DNA from: Armatimonadota bacterium
GTDB lineage: Bacteria; Armatimonadota; Zipacnadia; Zipacnadales; JABUFB01
DNA length: 6,311 nt
Assembly (NCBI GenBank): GCA_018056145.1
Contig: JAGPGE010000364.1
Span: 1-6,311 of the forward strand
Direction of reading: 5' to 3'
The notes under the pieces are model-generated. The model saw only the letters and a list, made by a program, of their open reading frames with translations, made no database searches and was not told the DNA's origin. This document shows, one piece after another, positions 1 through 5,840 of the stretch. Position 1 is the first letter of the stretch; each line of letters starts with the position of its first letter. Both the position numbers and the translations under genes were made by a program.

Positions 1-1
1 C

Positions 2-715
2 TGGTCGTGGCTCATGGGCCGGGGGATCATCCATGAGCCCGATGATATCCGCCCGGACAACCCGCCGTCCAATCCCCGGCTTCTTGCGTATCTGGAGCGG
101 GAGCTGGTCGCGTCGGGCTTCAATCTGCAGCACATCTACCGGCTGATCCTGAACTCGCGCACCTACCAGCAATCGTCGATCCGGCGCAGCGAGAACCCGC
201 GCGCGGTGGCGCTGTTCGCGTATTACCCGGTGCGGCGGCTGGGCGCTGAGGTGCTGGTGGATGCCCTCAACTGGATTGGCGGCACGGGGGAGAGTTACGT
301 GAGCCCGATCCCGGAACCCTTCACTTTCGTGCCAGAGAGCCAGAGGACCATCGCCCTGTCGGATGGCAGCATCACCAGCCCGTTCCTGGAGATGTTCGGG
401 CGACCCGCGCGGGACACGGGCCTCGAATCCGAGCGGAACCTCCAGCCGTCGGACGCGCAGATGCTGTACCTGCTGAACTCCAGTGACGTGCAGCGCCGCG
501 TGGCCCGCAGCCCACGTCTGCGCGCGATCGCCAGAAATGCGGAGGGGAACAGGGCGGAGCTGATCCGGGAGACCTATCTGCTGCTGCTGTCGAGATACCC
601 GACGGCCGGTGAGCAGGCCATTGCCGAAGAGTACTGGGAGAGGGGCTCGGGCACGGCGGCAACGGACCTGGCGTGGTCATTGATCAACAGCGCGGAGTTT
701 CTCTACCGGCATTGA
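2..715 (+). CDS. DUF1553 (PSD1-type) protein, 3' part only
   Basis: This is the C-terminal part of a DUF1549/DUF1553 protein; its 5' end lies outside the window. The frame is open from base 2, giving 237 visible residues before TGA at 713-715. The ATG at base 14 lies inside a conserved motif (WSWLMGRGIIHEPDD) and is not a start. Family signatures seen are RPDNPPSNP and LILNSRTYQQSS in the first 60 visible residues, RRLGAEVLVDALNWIGG from about residue 78, and FGRPARDTGLESERN from about residue 132, followed by a leucine-rich helix. These proteins are typically large and exported, with DUF1549 and sometimes a cytochrome-c-like domain N-terminal to DUF1553; none of that is visible here. The molecular function of DUF1553 is not established. 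A DUF1501 gene 25 bases downstream is its usual partner, which supports co-transcription. As I recall the family, many members have cysteines in the FGRPxR...CECER segment, whereas this one reads GLESER. The family call is firm; the role is unknown. Confidence 0.9.
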   Translation, partial: WSWLMGRGIIHEPDDIRPDNPPSNPRLLAYLERELVASGFNLQHIYRLILNSRTYQQSSIRRSENPRAVALFAYYPVRRLGAEVLVDALNWIGGTGESYVSPIPEPFTFVPESQRTIALSDGSITSPFLEMFGRPARDTGLESERNLQPSDAQMLYLLNSSDVQRRVARSPRLRAIARNAEGNRAELIRETYLLLLSRYPTAGEQAIAEEYWERGSGTAATDLAWSLINSAEFLYRH

Positions 716-730
716 GCCGGGGGAAAGGCG

Positions 731-735
731 GGGAG
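731..735 (+). promoter_or_regulatory. Ribosome binding site of the DUF1501 gene
   Basis: GGGAG lies five bases before the ATG at 741, in the 25-base gap after the DUF1553 stop. It supports 741 as the start, because the Tat signal begins only a few residues into the protein. No promoter is recognisable in the gap, so the gene is probably read from an upstream promoter. Confidence 0.55.
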
Positions 736-740
736 CGAAG

Positions 741-2096
741 ATGTCGGACGAACGCGGCACGGGGGGAATCAGCAGGCGCGATGCCCTGAAGCGGATGATA
801 CTCGGCGGCGCGGGGCTGGCGCTTTTCGACGGCAGCCTGGCCTTCCTGCTCCCCGGGAAGGCGCATGCGGCGGAAGCTGCTCTGCCAGCGAAGGCGAAGG
901 CGGTGATCCAGATCTGGCTCTGGGGCGGACCGCCGCACCTGGATACCTTCGACCCCAAGCCGGACGCGGGCTATGACTACTGCGGGCCGCTGAACAAGCC
1001 CATCGAGACCAATGTGCCCGGGATCTTCATCGGCCAGCTGCTGCCCCAGCTGGCACAGCAGGCGGACAAGTACTCGATCATCCGCAGCATGACCCACGGG
1101 AACAACGGGCACGAAACCGCGGCGTATATCGTGCAGACTGGCCACCAGCCCGGGGAGAGACTGGTGTACCCGTCAATCGGAGCCCTGGTCTCGAAGTTCA
1201 AAGGCTACGAGCACGGCTATACATCGCTGGTGCCTCCATATGTGGTGCTCACAACCCCGCAGGGACGCTTCGACGAGGCCGGGTTCCTTGGGCCCCGGTA
1301 CAAGCCCTTTGCAACCGGCGGCAATCCGGCGGCGGCGCGCTTCGTGGTGGAGGGCGTTGTGGCGGAGGGGATCAGCGAAGAGCACCAGCGCAGGCGGCGC
1401 GACTTGCGGGATTCCCTGGATACGCTGGCGCAGGCCATGCCTGATGATCCGCAGCTTGCGGCGCTGGATGAGGCCCGTGACAATGCCTACGAGATGATCC
1501 TGGGCGACGGCAGCAAACTGTTCGATCTGTCCCAGGAGGACACCGACCTGCGCAACCGCTACGGGCGCAATACCTTCGGGCAATCATGCCTGATGGCGCG
1601 AAGGCTGGTGGCTGCCGGCGTTCCCTACGTGACCATCAACTACGGCGGCTGGGACACCCACAAGCAGCATTTCGAGACCATGCGGTGGAAGCTGCCTGAG
1701 ATGGACCGGGCGGTGGCCACGCTCCTTCAGGACCTGACCGACCAGGGGTTGCTGGACAGCACCATCGTGTGGTGGAGCGGGGAGTTCGGGCGCACCCCAA
1801 GGGTCCAGTGGGAAGCGCCCTGGAATGGCGGGCGGTCGCATCACGGAGCCTGTTTCTCGGCGATGGTTGCCGGAGGCGGCTTCCGCGGCGGCCAGGTTGT
1901 GGGCGCGTCGGATGCGAAAGGGGAGTATGTCGCGGAGAGGCCCGTGTCCGCGCCGGACCTGCTGGGGAGCATGTGTCAGTTGCTCGGCATCGACCCCGAC
2001 GGCCCCCTGCCCAACCCGCGCGGGCTGGACCTGAAAGTCATGCCCCAGAGCGAGATGCCCAATGAAGGCGCGGGCCGTCTGACGGAGATCATGTGA
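741..2096 (+). CDS. DUF1501 family protein with Tat signal
   Basis: This 451-residue protein is a full-length DUF1501 member, a family related to the alkaline phosphatase/sulfatase superfamily. No substrate is established. The N-terminus is a twin-arginine signal: SRRDALK at 11-17, a hydrophobic stretch at about 19-37, and likely cleavage after AHA (41-43). It should therefore be exported folded, often a sign of a metal cofactor. Conserved blocks in order are WGGPPHLDTFDPKP (61-74), SMTHGNNGHE (116-125), GGWDTH (302-307), SGEFGRTPR (346-354) and GGRSHHG (363-369), then AGGGFRGGQVVGASD near residue 385. D68, D305, H307, E348, H367 and H368 are candidate metal ligands by inference. The last 60 residues hold a DLLGSMCQLLGID helix typical of the family C-terminus. 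It sits 25 bases after a DUF1553 gene and 31 bases before the PPC-domain gene, as part of an apparent operon. The ATG is chosen for its GGGAG site and the intact Tat signal. Family assignment is firm; enzymatic activity is unproven. Confidence 0.95.
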   Translation: MSDERGTGGISRRDALKRMILGGAGLALFDGSLAFLLPGKAHAAEAALPAKAKAVIQIWLWGGPPHLDTFDPKPDAGYDYCGPLNKPIETNVPGIFIGQLLPQLAQQADKYSIIRSMTHGNNGHETAAYIVQTGHQPGERLVYPSIGALVSKFKGYEHGYTSLVPPYVVLTTPQGRFDEAGFLGPRYKPFATGGNPAAARFVVEGVVAEGISEEHQRRRRDLRDSLDTLAQAMPDDPQLAALDEARDNAYEMILGDGSKLFDLSQEDTDLRNRYGRNTFGQSCLMARRLVAAGVPYVTINYGGWDTHKQHFETMRWKLPEMDRAVATLLQDLTDQGLLDSTIVWWSGEFGRTPRVQWEAPWNGGRSHHGACFSAMVAGGGFRGGQVVGASDAKGEYVAERPVSAPDLLGSMCQLLGIDPDGPLPNPRGLDLKVMPQSEMPNEGAGRLTEIM

Positions 2097-2117
2097 GTGA
2101 GCGCTAGATGCCCACTG

Positions 2118-2122
2118 TGAGG
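2118..2122 (+). promoter_or_regulatory. Ribosome binding site of the PPC-domain gene
   Basis: TGAGG lies five bases before the ATG at 2128, within the 31-base gap after the DUF1501 stop codon. It supports 2128 as the start, which leaves a complete signal peptide. No promoter motif was recognised in the gap, consistent with read-through from upstream. Confidence 0.5.
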
Positions 2123-2127
2123 CACCA

Positions 2128-4455
2128 ATGACACGGCTTGCTCGACGCGAACCCATTCTGCTAGTCCTGTGCCGGCTGGCGGCGCTGGTCGCCGTCTGCA
2201 CCGGCATCGCCCATGCCCAGAATGCGCCCCACATCGGGTACGTGTACCCGGCAGGCGGGCAGCAGGGGACTGTGGTGCGGGTGACGGTGGGCGGGCAATT
2301 CCTGGCGGGGTGCGATGGCGCGTACGTATCCGGAGAAGGCATTCAGGCTTCGGTAGTCCGGTATGTGCGACCGCTAAACGACAACGAGCTGAGGTACGCC
2401 CGGGCGTTCCTGCGCGACCTGGTTAAGAGACGCTGGGGACCGACGGCGGTGGGCGCCGCAGCGAAGCCGGCTGACGACGCCGAGATGCTGCCCGATCACC
2501 CGTGGCTGTACGGACTGGATCGCCTGAGCCCGGCGGAGCTGTCGCTCCTGCGCGCCCGGCTCTCAGACGACAAGAAGCAGCCGAACGCGCAAATCGCTGA
2601 GCAGGTGCAGGTTGAGGTCACCATCGACGCGGGTACCTCGCCCGGAGACCGGGAACTGCGCCTCGCGACGGCCGGCGGCCTGAGCAACCCCGTGTGCTTT
2701 CAGGTGGGAAGCTTGCCGGAACTCCGAGAGGGCGACGCCACCGGTGGCGACAGTTCTTACGTGCCCGCGGCTGACCTGCCGGTTGTGCTCAATGGCCAGG
2801 TGATGCCGGGCGAAGTGGACCGCTTTCGGATCAACGCGCGCAAGGGGCAGCAACTGGTTCTCCGGGCGCAGGCCAGGCATCTCGTCCCGTACCTCGCGGA
2901 TGCCGTGCCGGGCTGGTTCCAAGCGGTACTGGCGCTGTATGACCCGGATGGGAAGCGGGTGGGGTTCGCGGATGACTTCGGCTGGGATCCAGACCCGGTG
3001 CTGCGGTACGAAGTGGAGCGGGACGGAGCCTATACGGTTGAGATTCGTGACTCCATCTACCGGGGACGCGAGGACTTCGTCTACCGGATCGCCGCGGGGG
3101 AATTGCCTTTCGTCACCCGTGTCTTCCCCCTTGGCGGCCGCGAGGGAGAGACGGTGACGGCGACCCTAGGCGGCTGGAACCTGCCGGTGGCCGAGATCGT
3201 CCTGGACACCCGGCCCGGGGAACGCTCTGTCCGGCAGGCACGCATTGAGGGCATTCCGACCCCGGTCTTCTACGAAGCCAATTCACTGCCGGAGGGTACG
3301 GAGCGGGAGCCCAACGATCGCGCAGGGCAGGCCCAAGGGGTCTCGCTGCCGGTCATCGTGAACGGCCGCATCGGCAACCCCGGAGACGTGGACAGCTTCT
3401 CCTTCGAAGGCCGGGCAGGGGGGGAGATCGTGGCCGAGGTCTTCGCGCGACGCCTTGGATCGCCGCTGGATTCAGCCTTGAGACTGGTGGGGCCGAGTGG
3501 GGATGTGGTCGCCGCCAATGACGACCATGATGACCCTGCAGCGGCGCTTCTGGCGCATCAGGCCGACGCATACCTGAAGGCAACGCTTCCTGCGGATGGG
3601 GTCTACCGGGTGGATGTGCGGGACGCCCAGCGACAAGGAAGTGAGGCCCACGGCTATCGCCTGCACCTGCGGCCTCCACAGCCGGATTTCGAGCTTCGGG
3701 TGACGCCATCGAGCATCAATATGCCCGGCCGGCGGAGCGCGCGGGTGACAGTCCACGCCCTGCGCAGGGATGGGTTTGCGGGTGAGATCGCGCTCGCGCT
3801 CAAGGACGCGCCCGCCGGATTCACGCTGGGGGGAGGCAAGATCCCCGCGGAGAAGGACTCCGCGCAGGTGACCGTTAGTGCGTCACGGGATGCCGGATTC
3901 GGACTGTTCCCGGTGCAGATTCAGGGCGTGGCGGAAATTGGCGATGAGATGGTCACGCGAACCGCGATTGCGGCGGAAGATATGATGCAGGCCTTTGCAT
4001 ATCGGCATCTTGTGCCCCAGGAAGAGCTTCTGGTGGCGGTGACGGGTGCGAGCAGAGTGCCGGTGGTGTGGATGCCCCTTGCCCCGGGGATGGCTGTGGA
4101 TTCGAGTGGAAGCCTGCGCGTTCCGCTGGGTGGCGCTACGACCGTTCGCATCCGTGCTCCCGAGGTTCTACCGGACCGCATGCAGTCGCCGCTCGAGGCA
4201 GTGCGGTTCGACCTCGCCGCGGCGCCGCGCGGCGTTACCCTTGTGAGTGCGAGCCCGGGTCCCGGCGGCGTGGATGTGACCGTCGAGGCCGATGCGAACG
4301 TGGCGCGGTACGGGGACAGCGGCTATCTGATCTTCGAGGCGCTTGTGGAATCCCGGGGTGCGGACGCAAATGCGCAGAAGACCGGGCGGAGCCGTCACGT
4401 CTCGCTGGGCGTGCTCCCGGCGATCCCGTGCGAGGTCGTTCGGCCGGAACTGTGA
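2128..4455 (+). CDS. Exported protein with two TIG-like/PPC modules
   Basis: This is a 775-residue exported, mostly beta-sheet protein of a type found in planctomycete genomes; I know of no proven function. A Sec signal peptide spans 1-30 (basic start, hydrophobic 10-28, cleavage after AHA before Q31). A TIG/IPT-like fold begins at 34 with YPAGGQQG (40-47) and appears to resume at 160-194, interrupted by a charged helical stretch at about 82-159. The first PPC domain spans about 217-321 (LPVVLNGQVMPGEVDRFRI). A second TIG-like segment starts at 325 with FPLGGREG (333-340). A second PPC domain, introduced by EREPND (392-397), spans about 407-514 (LPVIVNGRIGNPGDVDSFSF). Residues 515-775 look like further immunoglobulin-like beta-sandwiches without a motif I can name. 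No transmembrane anchor, protease motif or cell-wall sorting signal is evident. PPC domains usually sit in secreted enzymes or surface proteins as binding or maturation modules. The operon position suggests it works alongside the DUF1553 and DUF1501 proteins, perhaps as a surface binding component; that is inference. Confidence 0.9.
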   Translation: MTRLARREPILLVLCRLAALVAVCTGIAHAQNAPHIGYVYPAGGQQGTVVRVTVGGQFLAGCDGAYVSGEGIQASVVRYVRPLNDNELRYARAFLRDLVKRRWGPTAVGAAAKPADDAEMLPDHPWLYGLDRLSPAELSLLRARLSDDKKQPNAQIAEQVQVEVTIDAGTSPGDRELRLATAGGLSNPVCFQVGSLPELREGDATGGDSSYVPAADLPVVLNGQVMPGEVDRFRINARKGQQLVLRAQARHLVPYLADAVPGWFQAVLALYDPDGKRVGFADDFGWDPDPVLRYEVERDGAYTVEIRDSIYRGREDFVYRIAAGELPFVTRVFPLGGREGETVTATLGGWNLPVAEIVLDTRPGERSVRQARIEGIPTPVFYEANSLPEGTEREPNDRAGQAQGVSLPVIVNGRIGNPGDVDSFSFEGRAGGEIVAEVFARRLGSPLDSALRLVGPSGDVVAANDDHDDPAAALLAHQADAYLKATLPADGVYRVDVRDAQRQGSEAHGYRLHLRPPQPDFELRVTPSSINMPGRRSARVTVHALRRDGFAGEIALALKDAPAGFTLGGGKIPAEKDSAQVTVSASRDAGFGLFPVQIQGVAEIGDEMVTRTAIAAEDMMQAFAYRHLVPQEELLVAVTGASRVPVVWMPLAPGMAVDSSGSLRVPLGGATTVRIRAPEVLPDRMQSPLEAVRFDLAAAPRGVTLVSASPGPGGVDVTVEADANVARYGDSGYLIFEALVESRGADANAQKTGRSRHVSLGVLPAIPCEVVRPEL

Positions 4456-4458
4456 ACA

Positions 4459-4492
4459 GGGCCGCGGGCAGACTGGTCTTGACACGCGGCCC
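4459..4492. terminator. Possible shared terminator between convergent genes
   Basis: The 59-base gap between two converging genes contains a perfect 8-base GC-rich inverted repeat, GGGCCGCG at 4459-4466 and CGCGGCCC at 4485-4492. The 18-base loop contains a smaller AGAC/GTCT hairpin (4470-4479). It begins three bases after the TGA of the PPC gene and ends 22 bases from the stop of the minus-strand gene, so it could serve both strands. There is no T-run on either side, so it is not a classic intrinsic terminator; chance pairing in GC-rich DNA is possible. Confidence 0.4.
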
Positions 4493-4514
4493 CGGAGTAT
4501 CTCGTCAGATAGGA

Positions 4515-5654
4515 TCAGTACCTCAGAATCGCCGCTGCGGGCGCCGGTGCGGGCATCCGCTCCTGCGGCAGGATGTGGATCGTCCCCTTGCTGATCAACG
4601 TCCATACGGCGGCGAGGTCTAGAAGGTCATCGTCTCCCTCCTGCCTCTCCTCATGGACATCCACTCGCTGTTCCATTGGGTCAAAGGTGCCCCACTGGTT
4701 CGCCCCATCCTGCAGGAAGAGTGTCATCACGCGGCCCTGGTGGGCTCCGGCGACAATGTCGGCCAGGACGGATGTGGCCCGCTCTGTGCCAATCACCTTC
4801 TGGTAGTTCGCGAGGGATTCTTCCTGCGGCTGCTTGAGCGCAGGCTCCACGATCGGCCAGGCCTTCTGCCGCAGTTCCTCGTCACTCAGGTAGTCCGGAT
4901 TGCCGTCCAGTCCCTGCGTCAGGACGTTCGGGTAGGCCGATATCTCCGAGTACAGGGCTCTCGTCTGCTCCACCGCCGCGACGACGAGAGGGGCGCCAGA
5001 GGGCAGGAGCACCTTGGTGAGTGGCTCGTCAATCAGTTGCAGGTACCGGCGCTCTTCGTCCAGACTGTCGTCCTTTCCCCCTCCATGTCCGTGGAAAATG
5101 CCCTCGCGCCGGGATCCGGCGCTTGATGCGTGAAGCTGCAGTTGCTGGTCGGACACCTCGCTGCCCAGGGCATCCTCGATGCTTGCCGGCATATCCGGGA
5201 CCTCAACCTCGCGGGACTCCCGGCGGGTGCAGGACAGCAGGCGCGTGTGTTTCTGGCTCAGGGCCAGGACGTAGTAGTGCCCGTCTTCAGCCAGAGCCGG
5301 CAGCAGGGGGCGCAGGTGAAAACGCGGCCCGACCTCGACCGTCTGCGCCACCTCGATCGGCTGGTGGTATACCCGGAAGAACCCTGGTGCGACGAAAACA
5401 GCCAGGCTGCCACCCCGGTAGCGGTCCATGTTCTCGCCGGACTGGAACTTCCGGGCCTGTTCGAGCAACTGGTCGACTGGTCGCTGCTTCCAGCCCATCC
5501 CCTCAAGCCGGTCCGCCGCCTCCTGAATTGCGCTCTTCAGGCGGATCGGGTTGCCGGCCGCTTCCGCGCCGGCCTGCGCAAGAGGCACATAGATTGATAC
5601 GAACGGGCCCTCCTGGTGGTTTGCAAGCTCCTCGATCTGTTCGCGCGAGATCAA
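4515..5654 (-). CDS. baeRF family 3 release-factor-like protein
   Basis: This 379-residue protein matches the bacterial archaeo-eukaryotic release factor family, type 3. Such proteins resemble the peptidyl-tRNA hydrolysis domain of eRF1 and are predicted to act in ribosome rescue or in nascent-chain release; this activity is predicted, not shown. Numbered from the TTG at 5654, family-like features are SREQIEELANHQEGPFVSIY near the start, GNPIRLK near 35, LAVFVAPGFFRVY (84-96), RFHLRPLLPAL (111-121), YYVLALSQ (127-134), the glycine-rich FHGHGGGKDD (187-196), GNPDYLS near 245, GTFDP (322-326), a DLLDLAAVWTL helix near 343 and the terminal AAILRY. No GGQ tripeptide occurs; the GHGGG loop is a possible functional counterpart, by inference. 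No signal peptide is present, so it is cytoplasmic. The longest open frame begins at a TTG at 5726, but its first 24 residues are arginine- and glutamate-rich and unlike the family. The TTG at 5654 follows a strong GAGGGG site and leaves the expected N-terminus. The gene is a single unit, convergent with the exported-protein block. Confidence 0.9.
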   Translation of the reverse strand: MISREQIEELANHQEGPFVSIYVPLAQAGAEAAGNPIRLKSAIQEAADRLEGMGWKQRPVDQLLEQARKFQSGENMDRYRGGSLAVFVAPGFFRVYHQPIEVAQTVEVGPRFHLRPLLPALAEDGHYYVLALSQKHTRLLSCTRRESREVEVPDMPASIEDALGSEVSDQQLQLHASSAGSRREGIFHGHGGGKDDSLDEERRYLQLIDEPLTKVLLPSGAPLVVAAVEQTRALYSEISAYPNVLTQGLDGNPDYLSDEELRQKAWPIVEPALKQPQEESLANYQKVIGTERATSVLADIVAGAHQGRVMTLFLQDGANQWGTFDPMEQRVDVHEERQEGDDDLLDLAAVWTLISKGTIHILPQERMPAPAPAAAILRY

Positions 5655-5660
5655 CTCATT

Positions 5661-5666
5661 CCCCTC
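5661..5666 (-). promoter_or_regulatory. Ribosome binding site deciding the baeRF3 start
   Basis: Read on the minus strand, GAGGGG is followed by six bases (AATGAG) and then TTG at 5654-5652. The match and spacing are good and favour this TTG over the one at 5726. An ATG three bases nearer the site (5659-5657) is out of frame and stops after two codons (ATG-AGT-TGA). Confidence 0.65.
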
Positions 5667-5828
5667 GCTTTCGCCGTCATGCTCCAGTTCGTTCGCACGC
5701 TGTCGTCTTCTTCGTCTGTGCAACAAGCTCGGTGATGTACATTTCGCCGCGCGGGTGACGAACTCCTTGGAACGAGAAGGACAGCGCCCCGCGGCAGGGA
5801 ACTGGCCGACATGAGCGAACCGGGAGGC

Positions 5829-5832
5829 AGGA
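5829..5832 (+). promoter_or_regulatory. Candidate ribosome binding site of ceramidase-like gene
   Basis: AGGA lies eight bases before the ATG at 5841; a stronger GGAGG at 5823-5827 is 13 bases away, rather far. The alternative in-frame ATG at 5811 has AGGGA ten bases upstream (5796-5800). The site at 5829 is why 5841 is preferred, but only weakly. Confidence 0.4.
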
Positions 5833-5840
5833 TACGGAAT

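Larger units (their letters stand above)
5655..5840. other. Divergent intergenic region
   Basis: These 186 bases separate the divergent baeRF3 and ceramidase-like genes and should hold both promoters. I searched both strands and found no convincing -35/-10 pair, ECF-type GGAAC/GTC pair or riboswitch-like structure. The only palindrome noted is ATGTACAT at 5735-5742, short enough to be chance. If the + strand gene starts at the ATG at 5811, the region shortens to 5655-5810. Confidence 0.5.

Noticed and set aside
14..16. ATG as a possible start of the first gene.
   Set aside because: The frame is open to the left edge and the residues before it (WSWL) belong to the conserved W-x-W-L-M-G-R-G motif of the family, so the gene is truncated by the window.
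1584..2342. A 252-codon open frame on the minus strand across the end of the DUF1501 gene and the start of the PPC gene.
   Set aside because: It overlaps two genes with clear family motifs, its translation is rich in Pro, His, Arg and Ala as expected of an antisense shadow in GC-rich DNA, and no domain is recognisable.
5655..5726. A 24-residue N-terminal extension of the baeRF3 protein from the TTG at 5726.
   Set aside because: The residues are charged and unlike the family N-terminus, while the TTG at 5654 has a well-spaced GAGGGG site.
5735..5742. ATGTACAT palindrome in the divergent intergenic region as an operator.
   Set aside because: An 8-base palindrome is expected by chance; it has no repeat partner and no adjacent promoter elements.
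5021..5758. A 245-codon + strand open frame opposite the baeRF3 gene.
   Set aside because: Its translation is low-complexity Arg/Pro/Gly/Ser and it lies antisense to a well-matched baeRF3 protein.
5769..5773. GGAAC on the + strand as an ECF-sigma -35 element for the ceramidase-like gene.
   Set aside because: No matching -10 element lies at the usual distance downstream.
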